DNA from: WRHT01 sp031550525
GTDB taxonomy: Bacteria > Desulfobacterota > Desulfovibrionia > Desulfovibrionales > Desulfovibrionaceae
Assembly (NCBI GenBank): GCA_031550525.1
Contig: JAVBON010000030.1
Span: forward strand, 1 to 64,000
Direction: 5' to 3'
Length of the DNA: 64,000 nucleotides
A model generated the notes under the pieces. It made no database searches, had not been told where the DNA came from, and saw only the letters and a program-made list of their open reading frames with translations. Below, one piece after another: positions 1-8,339 of the stretch. The translations under genes were made by a program, and so were the position numbers. The stretch's first letter is position 1. Each line of letters begins with the position of its first letter.

Positions 1-30
1 TCCCCCCGGACCCCCCTCACCCGCCAGGAG

Positions 31-257
31 CGGCGGCTCCTGGACCTCGCATATAAATGTTGGGGCGGTGTGGTTGGCGGCTGTTCAGGCGGTAAGTTTT
101 GTATGCTTGAATACGCTCAAGCTTTAGCCCGCGAAGCGGAGCAAGGCGGGGTTCACCCCCGGCGCTGCGAGTAAGGTCCGCACGGCAGTGCGGCCGCACG
201 AACTAGTTTTGGTCACGGCGGCTCCTGGACCTCGCATATGGATATTGGGGCGGTGTG
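31..257. repeat. Imperfect tandem repeat, two 42-bp copies
   Basis: Two copies of a unit beginning CGGCGGCTCCTGGACCTCGC lie at 31-72 and 216-257, 185 bp apart, each continuing into a shared TTGGGGCGGTGTG. Weaker similarity follows both copies (a GCCCGCGAAG block near 128 and 312), so this looks like an old duplication of about 185 bp. No coding region is credible in positions 1-700; the rest of this gene-free stretch holds a terminator hairpin (396-419) and one family A repeat (477-686). Confidence 0.7.
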
Positions 258-395
258 CTGAAGCTGGTGTTGTGCCATTGAGTCAAGTTGCTGGCTATAG
301 CTTGAGACTTTGCCCGCGAAGGGGTCATATTGGTAGGAGTTTAAGCGGACGCATGTTGTGCCGATAAGCTATGCTTGACTATACAGTTTAAATTC

Positions 396-419
396 AAATC
401 TCCGGCCCGCCGGAGATTT
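396..419. terminator. Rho-independent terminator hairpin
   Basis: A perfect 10-bp stem (AAATCTCCGG / CCGGAGATTT) encloses a CCCG tetraloop and is followed by TGCGAATTTTTT. It would work in either direction and probably ends a transcript entering from the left edge of the window. Confidence 0.7.
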
Positions 420-476
420 TGCGAATTTTTTATAAACGTAAATTATCAGCAAAAGTTAATTTAACCTCACCTCCTA

Positions 477-686
477 CAATAACTAATTGAAAAGTTTAGG
501 GGGATGGGGATAGGAGAGCTCGACAATTCCGCAGGAAGGCGGAATTGGACGGCGCAGCGGAGCGCAGCCGCCCCGAAGGGGTGAGCCGCAGGACGCGGCG
601 AATCAAAGGGGGGAATATATCGCCCCTTTTTAAAGGGGCCCTTCCCCTTCTCTCGCGAATTTCCGTAACGCGGCGCAGCCGCTTTC
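477..686 (-). repeat. Family A hairpin repeat (copy A1) with module C insert
   Basis: Read on the minus strand this has all the family A marks: the AAGCGGCTGCGCCGCG start (671-686), a long hairpin (partly disrupted), and the conserved downstream block ending near AAAAGTTT (488-498). A module C copy (521-605) is inserted in it. Unlike the other complete copies it does not follow a gene; it stands head-to-head against the start of the RNase gene at 702. Confidence 0.65.
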
Positions 687-701
687 AACTAAAGGCCGAG
701 C

Positions 702-2813
702 ATGTCGTCACCGCTAGTCAAGTTTCCCGCACCTGGTTGTATTGTTGAGTTTATGCACGGCAATAGGCCGGTGTTGGCTTGGGTTATGGAGGCGCAGGCT
801 TCGCAACTGCGCCTTTACACTATCAATAAGCGCGAGATGAGGCTGGCGCCGGGCCGCCTTTTGCCGTGGTCCGGGCCTGCTTACGGCGCGTCGGCCAGCA
901 GGGCGGATATTGAGGAGCGTCTGGAGCTGCACAGGGCTAGGCGCGAGGAGTTGGCGGCCGGTATAAATACGCGGGAATTGTGGGATTTGGCCCAGGGCGA
1001 GGTGGCGCAAGCCGATATTATGTGGTTTGCGGAGCTGTTGTGGTCTGAGCCGGATATAGATCAGGTTGCGGCGCTGGGTATGGCCATGTTGGGTGAGAAA
1101 GCGCATTTCAGGTTTTCTCCGCCTTGGTTTGAGATTTTTACTGCGGAGCAGGTGGAGGCCCGCCTGCAAAAAGAGGCGCATGAGCAGAAGCTGGCGGAAG
1201 TGGTGCAAGCTGGCACGGAGTTTTTCCGCAAGCTTTACGAGGCTTCTCGCGCTCAGCAGCGCATAGCGCCGGGCGAGGCGCCGCCAGAAGAGATTGCTGC
1301 GGATTTGCGCGCTTTGCTTTTGGAGCGCATTGCTGACCCTGACGCGCACGATGCCGATAATATTTGGAAAATTCTTACTAAAAATTTGTCGCCCAAGGGC
1401 GGGGTGGAAGATGCGTTTTTGCCGCTGGCCCTGGCCGTAAGTTGGGGCATTTTGCCCGAGCATTACAATTTTTTGCTGGACCGCGCGGGCTACGACGGCG
1501 CTGCAGATTGGGATGCGCCGCATGCGGAGGCTTGCGCGGAAGTGTGGGCCGAAGCAGGCAAGGCATTGGAGCAAATGCCCGCAGTGGCTGATGAGCGCGT
1601 TTTTGTTACCGTGGACCCGGCCAGTACCAGAGACTGGGACGATGCCTCTAATTTGCGCAGGGTGCCGGGCGGTTATGAATGGAGTGTGGCCGTGGCCTGC
1701 CCTAGCTTGGTCTGGCCTTTCGGCGGAGCGTTGGACAAGGCGGTTTTACGCCGCGCTTCCAGCTTATATTTGCCCGAGGGTGCGCACTTTATGTTGCCGG
1801 AGGCGCTGTGCCGCGATGTTTTCAGCCTGCGGGCTGGCGAAGAGCGCCTTATGCTGCGGGTAAGCATCCTTTTGAGCGAAGAGCTGGATGTGCGGGAAAC
1901 CGGCGTAAGCATAACCCATGGGCGCATCGCCGCCAATATCTCGCTGGATGAAAGCGAGGCCGCGCTGTCTGGACGGGCGGAGATGGAGCACGCTCAAAGG
2001 CTTAGGGATTTTTACGAGTTGTCGCTCATACTGCGGCAGCGGCGCATAGATAACGGCGCCGTAATAACCGAGCGCAACGATCCGGATGTTGCGCTGCGCA
2101 AGGATGAAAACGGTAACGTGCTGGTGGATGTGACCCCTGGCGAGGACTATGAGCGCAGCCACCTGATGGTGGGCGAGGCTATGATTTTGTGTAACAGCGA
2201 GCTGGCCCGCTGGGGGCGCGACAGAGGCATACCGCTTATTTACCGCACGCAGGTGGCCAATTTGCCCAGAGAAAGCGCGGGGGTATGGACCAGACCTGAC
2301 GAAGTGAACCAGGTGCTTAAAAGCATGCCGCCCGCCAGGCTTTCGTTGGAAGCCAAGCCACACGCAGGGGTAGGGGCGTCGGTGTACTCGTCTTTTACCG
2401 CGCCCATGCGCCGTTACCTTGATTTGATAAACCAGGCCCAGATTGTTTCGTTTTTGCAAAACGGAGCACCCAGGCTGGATCAGGCCGCGCTGGAGGCCTT
2501 GCTGCCGCAAATAAGCGCCCGTATGGACAGCGCGGCGCAAATTCAGCGTTTCCGCACCCGCTACTGGAAGCTGCTCTATTTGCAGCAGCAGGAGCAAAAG
2601 CGCAAAGGCGCCCTGAATTATTGGGAAGCGATAATAACCGACGACGTGAACAACCTGGTAACGGTAGTGCTGCTGCTAACCGGCCTGGTGCTGCGCGGCC
2701 CGCGCGGCCTGTTTGGCGACCGCGTATCGGTGGGCAACACCGTAGGCGTGCGCGTGGGCAAAATAAACCCCGTGCGCAACGAAATACAAATTATGGAAGT
2801 TGTGGATTATTAA
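702..2813 (+). CDS. RNB-domain exoribonuclease (RNase II/R family)
   Basis: Expected to degrade RNA 3'-to-5' in the cytoplasm. The catalytic centre is clear: VDPASTRDWDDA (residues 304-315) carries the four metal-binding aspartates in the family spacing (D305, D311, D313, D314), and APMRRYLDL (about 568-576) matches the conserved RRYxDL block. Roughly 300 residues precede the catalytic domain and do not resemble the paired cold-shock domains of classic RNase II or R, so this is a divergent subfamily and I give no symbol. The C-terminal tail (about 630-703) is beta-rich and may be an S1-like RNA-binding fold. Start at ATG 702 is preceded by AAAGGCCGAG, a modest ribosome site. The gene stands alone; a family A terminator follows the stop codon by about 13 bp. 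Confidence 0.9.
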   Translation: MSSPLVKFPAPGCIVEFMHGNRPVLAWVMEAQASQLRLYTINKREMRLAPGRLLPWSGPAYGASASRADIEERLELHRARREELAAGINTRELWDLAQGEVAQADIMWFAELLWSEPDIDQVAALGMAMLGEKAHFRFSPPWFEIFTAEQVEARLQKEAHEQKLAEVVQAGTEFFRKLYEASRAQQRIAPGEAPPEEIAADLRALLLERIADPDAHDADNIWKILTKNLSPKGGVEDAFLPLALAVSWGILPEHYNFLLDRAGYDGAADWDAPHAEACAEVWAEAGKALEQMPAVADERVFVTVDPASTRDWDDASNLRRVPGGYEWSVAVACPSLVWPFGGALDKAVLRRASSLYLPEGAHFMLPEALCRDVFSLRAGEERLMLRVSILLSEELDVRETGVSITHGRIAANISLDESEAALSGRAEMEHAQRLRDFYELSLILRQRRIDNGAVITERNDPDVALRKDENGNVLVDVTPGEDYERSHLMVGEAMILCNSELARWGRDRGIPLIYRTQVANLPRESAGVWTRPDEVNQVLKSMPPARLSLEAKPHAGVGASVYSSFTAPMRRYLDLINQAQIVSFLQNGAPRLDQAALEALLPQISARMDSAAQIQRFRTRYWKLLYLQQQEQKRKGALNYWEAIITDDVNNLVTVVLLLTGLVLRGPRGLFGDRVSVGNTVGVRVGKINPVRNEIQIMEVVDY

Positions 2814-2826
2814 ATATAGACATACA

Positions 2827-2964
2827 GGAAAGCGGCTGCGCCGCGATTGAAAGAATACGAGAGGGAAGGAAAAGGAAACTTTTTCAAAAGTTTCCTTTTC
2901 CTTCCCTCTCGCGCTCTCCCATCCTTATCCTTCAAAACTTTTTATAAGGGCATTTTTAGTGGGG
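2827..2964 (+). repeat. Family A hairpin terminator repeat (A2)
   Basis: Directly after the RNase stop codon: AAGCGGCTGCGCCGCG, then a perfect hairpin with 26-bp arms (2858-2883 and 2886-2911) starting CGAGAGGGAAGG, then the conserved block CTTCAAAACTTTTTATAAGG and a T-rich, GGGG-ended tail. Oriented with the gene, it should end the RNase transcript. The 130 bp between this element and the family B repeat at 3096 hold nothing I can identify. Confidence 0.8.
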
Positions 2965-3095
2965 TAGTTACATACGCAGGTATATAATATGCACACAGGC
3001 TGTTAATATATTTGCGCTGTTCAAAAGAAATAAACAAGCCACCCGCAGTTACACGGGCAGCTTATAATTTTAGGCAAAACTTACTTATACACAAA

Positions 3096-3320
3096 TTGCG
3101 GGTCAAGGGGTTCGAAATAGCACCTCCGCAGTCGTACTGGCTATGGAACTTTCCTGCCAAAAGCTGTTACGCTTGTGCGGTACGGGCTACACTTGCGGGT
3201 CTGGGCGGACAATTCTGCGGGAGAGCGGAATTGGACGGCGCAACGCAGTGAAGCCGCCCCTAAGGGGTGAGCCGCAGGACGCGGCGAATCAGCCCAGATC
3301 TCATAAATCTGGCTTCATCC
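3096..3320. repeat. Family B dispersed repeat (B1) containing module C
   Basis: One of two long copies of a repeat of about 220 bp. It starts TTGCGGGTCAAGGGGTTCGA, includes CCAAAAGCTGTTACGCTT, then GCGGGTCTGGGCGGACAATT, the module C core (3206-3292) with CCGCAGGACGCGGCGAATCA, and ends with the tail hairpin around CAGATCTCATAAATCTGG plus CTTCATCC. The tail end is 11 bp from the stop codon of the DUF47 gene on the minus strand. Confidence 0.75.
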
Positions 3321-3330
3321 TCTCATATTC

Positions 3331-4014
3331 TTACTTGGCAATCATCGCCCGCAGCATGTCGGCGCAGCCTTCGGCGCTGTGGCTCATGGCGTGCAGTTGC
3401 TTGATAAAGTGTATGATCAGGTAAATGTCTTTAAAGTCCATATCGCTGTTGAATATCAGGGGTATAATCTCGTTATGGGCTTTGGTGACGAGTTTATGGT
3501 TGGCGCGCACGGCGCGAAAGTAGGTTTTAACGTCTTCGCGGTCTATGGTCTCGCCGGTAACAAGAGCTATGGTGGCTTCCAGCGCGGGGCGCAGCAGGCG
3601 TATGGTCTGGGCTACTTCATCCATGTAAAAGATCAGGTCTTTCTGAAATTTTTCCGGTATGCTCAGGGGGCGCATGGAGAGCCAGTAAAGGCTGTTCTGC
3701 CCGGCATCCAGAATATCGTCCTGCTGCCGGGTGTAGTTGAAAAACAGCACCCGGTCCACGGGCAGTATAAAGCCGCGCGGCGTATGGTTGCGGATGTAGC
3801 GTTTTATCTGATCCGCCTTGTCTTCCACTTCGTTCACTTCATCAATGAGGGAGCGAAATTCTTTGCATTGGCTCCCCTCTGTGCCGTAACCGATGAAACA
3901 CTCCATGGATTCTCCTATAAGCTCCATGCCTTTGGCAATTTGCTCATAGTGTTCCAAAAGTCCGGACATTGGGGATCTGTGCGTAAGCATACCGAAAAAA
4001 GGGAGCCGAATCAT
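3331..4014 (-). CDS. DUF47 / PhoU-like protein paired with Pit transporter
   Basis: A 227-residue, largely alpha-helical protein of the DUF47 family (TIGR00153), distant relatives of PhoU that are commonly encoded next to Pit phosphate transporters and thought to regulate them; the biochemical role is not settled. Recognisable family features are the N-terminal helical segment with acidic metal-ligand patches (VNEVEDKADQIKRYI) and IIHFIKQLHAMSHSAEGCAD near the C-terminus. The ATG at 4014 is well supported by GGAGG six bases upstream. It is the second gene after the Pit transporter (60-bp gap), so the two are probably one operon. A family B repeat follows the stop codon. Confidence 0.85.
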   Translation of the reverse strand: MIRLPFFGMLTHRSPMSGLLEHYEQIAKGMELIGESMECFIGYGTEGSQCKEFRSLIDEVNEVEDKADQIKRYIRNHTPRGFILPVDRVLFFNYTRQQDDILDAGQNSLYWLSMRPLSIPEKFQKDLIFYMDEVAQTIRLLRPALEATIALVTGETIDREDVKTYFRAVRANHKLVTKAHNEIIPLIFNSDMDFKDIYLIIHFIKQLHAMSHSAEGCADMLRAMIAK

Positions 4015-4074
4015 TGTTACCTCCGCCGTAAAGGCAGCCGGATATAAAATTAAAGTTTGCCGGTGTAAAGGGCC

Positions 4075-5331
4075 TTAGAAAAATATCCCGCGTAAAATAA
4101 AGAAAATTACTATGCAACTGAAGGCCGCAATAGGCACGGTGAGCACCCAGTATAAAACTATTTTGCCAAGTACGCGAAAATCCACCGCGCCAAAGCCTCT
4201 GGCCAGGCCAACCCCCACAACCGAGCCCACGGCGGCATGGGTGGTGGAAACGGGCATGCCAAGATTGGAGGCAAGCAACACGGTGGTGGCCGAGCCAAAG
4301 GCTACGGCAAAGCCTCGCGAGTTGTTCATTTTGGTTATGCGCTCGCCAACGGTGCCCATAACTCTGTGCCCCATAAGCATAATGCCCAACGCTATGCCCA
4401 CGCCGCCCATTATCAGCAGCCAAATCGGCATATCGACGGAACTGAGCAACTGGTGATTTTTGGCTATCATATAAATGGCGGCCACCGGGCCTATGGCGTT
4501 GGCCACGTCGTTGGCCCCCTGCGAAAGGGCCACATAGCAGGCCGTGCCCATTTGCATGCGCCTGAACAGCTCTTCCACCTGCTTTGGGGGGGCCGCGGGT
4601 TTTTCGCCGTTGTTCTTGCGCCTTGCTGAAACTTTAGGCCATATGAACTTGCTGCCGGCTATGAATATGAACATGAGCAGCGCCGCCACTATTGAGCCGG
4701 ACACCCAGGTAAAATGCATCTTTTTGCCTATGGGCGTTTTAAACATTACGGAAAGGGCTATTAGCGTAAAGGTAAGGCCCATCCATACGGGGGCCCAGCG
4801 CATTGCGCCAAGCAGCATGTTTTTACTGTACAGTATGGTTTTGCGTATGTGTATGAAAACAAGGTAGGCTATAAACGCGCCGAAAAACGGCGAGATGATC
4901 CAGGCCAGAAAAATGCTGATGAGCACCTTCCATTCCACCACCGAGGGCCCCCCAATAACCAGGCCCATGCCTATTATGCCGCCGACAATGGAGTGAGTGG
5001 AGGAGACGGGCAGGCCGGTTACGGTGGCTATAAGCACCCAAAGGCCGGAAGAGAGCAGCGCCGCAAGCATGCCCACCATAAGCAGGTTGTGATCCGGCAC
5101 TTGCGAGGCGTCTATAATGCCCGTGGCAACGGTTGCGGCCACTTGCGAGCCCAAAAATATTGACCCCGCGCAGTTAAGGGCGGCCGCAATAACAACGGCC
5201 TGACGTATGGTGATGGCTTTGGAGCCCACGGCGGCGGCCATGGAGTTGGCCACATCGTTGGCTCCCAGGCTGAAAGCCATAAGAAAGCCCGCCACAACCG
5301 ACAGAATTAGAACGATATTGACTGTATCCAT
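4075..5331 (-). CDS. pit: PiT-family inorganic phosphate transporter
   Basis: Inner-membrane importer of inorganic phosphate driven by a cation gradient. The two inverted PiT signature repeats are visible: GANDVANSMAAAVGSKAIT (about residues 24-42) and QGANDVANAIGPVAAIY in the second half, separated by a hydrophilic loop with basic residues (SARRKNNGEKPAAPPKQ). GLPVSSTHSIVGGIIG and GMPVSTTHAAVGSVVG are the matching second halves of each repeat. About ten hydrophobic segments are apparent. AGGAAAGC just before the ATG is the likely ribosome site. The DUF47 partner lies 60 bp downstream. The 340 bp upstream (5332-5671) separate it from trkA; I see no clear Pho box. Confidence 0.93.
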   Translation of the reverse strand: MDTVNIVLILSVVAGFLMAFSLGANDVANSMAAAVGSKAITIRQAVVIAAALNCAGSIFLGSQVAATVATGIIDASQVPDHNLLMVGMLAALLSSGLWVLIATVTGLPVSSTHSIVGGIIGMGLVIGGPSVVEWKVLISIFLAWIISPFFGAFIAYLVFIHIRKTILYSKNMLLGAMRWAPVWMGLTFTLIALSVMFKTPIGKKMHFTWVSGSIVAALLMFIFIAGSKFIWPKVSARRKNNGEKPAAPPKQVEELFRRMQMGTACYVALSQGANDVANAIGPVAAIYMIAKNHQLLSSVDMPIWLLIMGGVGIALGIMLMGHRVMGTVGERITKMNNSRGFAVAFGSATTVLLASNLGMPVSTTHAAVGSVVGVGLARGFGAVDFRVLGKIVLYWVLTVPIAAFSCIVIFFILRGIFF

Positions 5332-5671
5332 GCTTTCCTTGATTTAAAAGTCGGATGCAGAACCTAAACCAGCATACAGGCCATGGGCCTGTTGCGGATT
5401 GTGGTTATGTGGATTGTTGTTCCTGAAAGATATAAATAAGATGGAACAACGCTTATTTTCGGCCCGGCAGGTGTCCTGCGGGTTTTCAAAGCCTATAGCC
5501 TCACCCGCCTGCGCTGTCAAAGAATAATAAAGACATCTTGTTGATTTTTAAGGCTAATTCGCCGATAATATTAGACTAAATTTTTCATTTCTTGTGCTGG
5601 GCGCTACTTTGCATGGCTGGCTCAGTTTAAGCTTGCACGGCTGTAGATTGTGTTAACGCGCCCTGATACTC
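5332..5671. other. Intergenic region with no recognisable feature
   Basis: This gene-free stretch must hold the pit promoter and the end of the trkA transcript, both on the minus strand. I could not pick out a convincing promoter, terminator hairpin or repeat in it. Confidence 0.5.
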
Positions 5672-6325
5672 CTATGGCGCTAAATGTAAGATTTTTTCGG
5701 GCTTGCCTATGAGCAGCAGCCGCTCCCCTTGGCGCAGGGGTGCGGTCGGATCTGGCACAAAGGCGAATTCGCCTTCTCCTCCGTCTTTTTTGGCCACCAC
5801 CATTACACCAAGGCGGCTGGGCAGGGCCAACTGGGCAAGGGTTTTGCCCGCCCAGTTTTCCACAATAGCCTCTTGCAACATAACTCCGCCCCCGGCGGGC
5901 AACAAGTCCAACATGCCGGGGTTGTTTATGCGGTGCGCCGTTTGAATTGCGGCGTCGCGCTCCGGCTGCACCACCTGATGCACGCCAAGCCGCTCCATTA
6001 CCATGGCGTGTTGGGCGCTTACAACTTTTACAATTATATGGCGTGTTTGCAGTTTTTGCAGGTTAAGGGTGATGAGGATGGAGCTTTCCATGGAGTGCCC
6101 CACGCTTACAATAACCGTATCCATATCCTGAAAGCGCAGTTGCTCAAGGGTCGGCAGGCTGGCCGCGTCGCCGGAGTATACCGCCGCCAGTCTGGTATCG
6201 GCCCTTTGCACCGGCTGTGTCTCATAATCCAGGCCAATCACCCTGTGCCCGAGTTGGGTAAGGGTCATGCCCAGTTGCAGGCCGAATTTGCCCAGGCCTA
6301 TAATGCCGATTTCTTTCTTTTTCAT
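5672..6325 (-). CDS. TrkA/KtrA-type K+ channel regulatory subunit
   Basis: Cytoplasmic regulatory subunit of a potassium uptake system: an N-terminal Rossmann (RCK/TrkA-N) domain that binds a nucleotide and a C-terminal TrkA-C domain. The dinucleotide fold shows as IGIIGLGKFGLQLGMTL with the GxGxxG pattern, followed by the acidic strand end VIGLD and DTVIVSVG; the C-terminal domain spans about residues 140-217 (TLAQLALPSRLGVMVVAKK). At about 217 residues it fits the single-unit KtrA class rather than double-length TrkA. An upstream TTG at 6346 is in frame, but the ATG at 6325 has GGAG six bases before it and is preferred. The membrane subunit gene lies upstream on the same strand, 221 bp away, with a repeat fragment between them. 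Confidence 0.88.
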   Translation of the reverse strand: MKKKEIGIIGLGKFGLQLGMTLTQLGHRVIGLDYETQPVQRADTRLAAVYSGDAASLPTLEQLRFQDMDTVIVSVGHSMESSILITLNLQKLQTRHIIVKVVSAQHAMVMERLGVHQVVQPERDAAIQTAHRINNPGMLDLLPAGGGVMLQEAIVENWAGKTLAQLALPSRLGVMVVAKKDGGEGEFAFVPDPTAPLRQGERLLLIGKPEKILHLAP

Positions 6326-6365
6326 GCCTGACTCCGCTTTTTCCAAAATATATGTTGATTAGGCA

Positions 6366-6510
6366 CAACCTAGGGGCGCTCGCGTTGCTCACGTCCAATG
6401 CTACTTTCCCGCAAAATTGCCGGCCTCGCTGCCGCTCGCGCCTCGCTCGCCACGCCGGAAGTGAACCCCGGCTTGCTCCGCTTTGCGGCGGCCTTAGCTT
6501 ATACAAAGGG
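6366..6510 (-). repeat. Module C-related repeat fragment between K+ uptake genes
   Basis: GGGGCGCTCGCGTTGCTCACG and the following CCAATG...GCAAAATTGCCGG match the core of module C as found inside the element at 43563-43809. The rest (6430-6510), read on the minus strand, matches the GCGGAGCAAGGCGGGGTTCA block seen near 133-160. It interrupts the presumed trkH-trkA operon. Confidence 0.55.
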
Positions 6511-6546
6511 CAAAACCTGGCTTGTATCCTCTATGAGTTTACTCGC

Positions 6547-7935
6547 CTACCCCACGCTTACATCATTTTCCGGCAACCTGTAGGCCTTGTCGCTTTGGAA
6601 TTGTTGAATGGTTGTAACCAGCCAGATGGGGCCAAGCCTGCCTATGAACATGAGGAGGCTGACAATGAATTTGCCAGGGTCGGACAGAGAAGGCGTGACC
6701 CCTGTGGTAAGCCCCACGGTGGCAAAGGCCGATACTGTCTCGAAAAATAAGTCCAGCACCTGAAAAGGCGTTTTGCCGTGCGTGCTGAAGCCTCCCTCGG
6801 TAAGGGTGAGCATAAAAGTTCCGGCTACAACAGTAATGATTGCGAAAATAAGCAGAGTAAGGGCCTTGTTTACAACTTGGTAGCTCACACCCTTTCCGGC
6901 GACTGTTACCTGGCTGTTACCTTGTAATGTCGACTTGACCATTCCGGCCAATACCCTGAAAGTGCCTGTTTTTATGCCGCCTGCGCAAGAGCCTGAAGAC
7001 CCGCCGATGAACATTAAGCCAATGAGCACCAACAGTGTAACGTCCGTTAACTTACCGATATTTACAGTGTTAAAACCGGCTGTACGGCTGGTTACAGATT
7101 GGAAAAACGCAGGCAGTATTACTTTTGAAGGGTCAAAAAAATCGTCGCTGTTTACAAAGTATTCAAACAGAAAAAATATCCCGGCTCCAGCAAACACCAG
7201 CGCCAGGCTTGTACGTATAACCAGCTTGGCCTGAAAACTGAGGGGCCGCGGCTTGGGCGCAAACGGCCGGCGCGATGGCAAGGCCGTGTAATATCTTAAC
7301 CTGTGCCACAAATGGCGCAGGCATTCGTCAAGCACGGCAAAACCAAGGCCTCCAAACACAATAAGGCTCATAACCACCAGGTTTACGCCGTTATGCTGCT
7401 GCCAGCCCATAAGGTTGTCGCTCCAAGGCGCGAAACCTGCGTTGCAAAAGGACGATACTGCCAGAAACAAGGCATTGAAGCCGCCTATGCGTTCCGGCTC
7501 CATAACATATAGCAGCGCCGCTCCGGCCAGTTCCATGCCCAGCACCACCAGCACAATGCGCCGCACAAAAAAACCCAAATGGAAGGACTGGTCACTAAGT
7601 AAAGCCTGCCCCACGGCCAGGCGGTCGGTTAGGGATATTTTACGGCTAAGTATGAAAAATAGCAGGGTGCTGTAAGTTATTATACCCAAGCCGCCCAATT
7701 GCATGAGCGCGAGCATAACCGCCATGCCGAAGCCGGAATAGGTAGAAACCGCATCCACCGTGGAGAGCCCCGTGACACACACGGCGGAAGTGGACATGAA
7801 TATGGCGTCCCACACATCGGCATGGCCCACATGCTGGCTGGCGTCCCACCACAACAAAGCAGCGCCTGCGGCAACCGCAAGCACAAAAGACGCCACAGGC
7901 AATACAAAAGGTAGCACAAAACGTTTATTATACAT
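6547..7935 (-). CDS. TrkH/KtrB-type K+ transporter membrane subunit
   Basis: Potassium-translocating inner-membrane subunit with four pore repeats. Each has its selectivity-filter-like loop: AVCVTGLST, SSFCNAGFAPWSD, VTSRTAGFNTVN and FATVGLTTGVTP, the conserved glycine of each forming the narrow K+ path. GGSSGSCAGGIKTGT is the characteristic gating-loop segment after the third pore. The protein has about 462 residues from the ATG at 7935 (MYNKRFVLPF...); the in-frame TTG at 7956 has no ribosome site. The length matches KtrB better than TrkH. It works with the RCK subunit encoded downstream. Confidence 0.9.
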   Translation of the reverse strand: MYNKRFVLPFVLPVASFVLAVAAGAALLWWDASQHVGHADVWDAIFMSTSAVCVTGLSTVDAVSTYSGFGMAVMLALMQLGGLGIITYSTLLFFILSRKISLTDRLAVGQALLSDQSFHLGFFVRRIVLVVLGMELAGAALLYVMEPERIGGFNALFLAVSSFCNAGFAPWSDNLMGWQQHNGVNLVVMSLIVFGGLGFAVLDECLRHLWHRLRYYTALPSRRPFAPKPRPLSFQAKLVIRTSLALVFAGAGIFFLFEYFVNSDDFFDPSKVILPAFFQSVTSRTAGFNTVNIGKLTDVTLLVLIGLMFIGGSSGSCAGGIKTGTFRVLAGMVKSTLQGNSQVTVAGKGVSYQVVNKALTLLIFAIITVVAGTFMLTLTEGGFSTHGKTPFQVLDLFFETVSAFATVGLTTGVTPSLSDPGKFIVSLLMFIGRLGPIWLVTTIQQFQSDKAYRLPENDVSVG

Positions 7936-7998
7936 GGCTCTATATAACTGCTGCAAATATTAAAAACAATTAAAATTACCTGGTTGCCGTTGTATTTT

Positions 7999-8070
7999 TT
8001 AGCTGTAAGCGGCTGTGCCGCGCTTGTAAAGATTCGAGAAAGTGTAGAAGTAACCCTTTGAAAATGGAAT
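7999..8070 (+). repeat. Decayed family A half-element (A3)
   Basis: AAGCGGCTGTGCCGCGCTTGT then GATTCGAGAAAGTGTAGAAG and AACCCTTTGAAAA match the first half of family A, but the second hairpin arm is gone. It lies in the 404-bp divergent gap between trkH and the Lon-like gene. The rest of the gap (to 8339) holds both promoters, which I could not place. Confidence 0.5.
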
Positions 8071-8339
8071 GTGTATACCCATTTTAATTGGCCACGTCCA
8101 GCGGCTTAATGCTTCGGGGCGCCTTTGAGCCAACACAGCCGGGCATAACTGACCGGCACAATATTTTCGCTTTATACAAGAGCCGGCCTTCTATTATATA
8201 TAGATGACAAACGGGCCGTAACAGGGTAATTGTTTCGGGTTGCGGTTTTACGGTGCAGTCTAAGGATTTGATGGTGGCGTTACGGCGTGGTAACTGACGA
8301 GGTTATGCCGCTGTACGGCCGCTGTATTATATAAATTAT

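Noticed and set aside
714..1574. 286-codon minus-strand frame
   Set aside because: Antisense shadow of the RNB exoribonuclease, low complexity in basic residues, no recognisable domain.
3096..3125. GGGGTTCGAA in family B, resembling a tRNA T-arm
   Set aside because: No cloverleaf can be formed around it and it recurs only as part of the dispersed repeat.
3379..4047. 222-codon plus-strand frame
   Set aside because: Antisense to the DUF47 gene, which has clear family motifs and a strong ribosome site.
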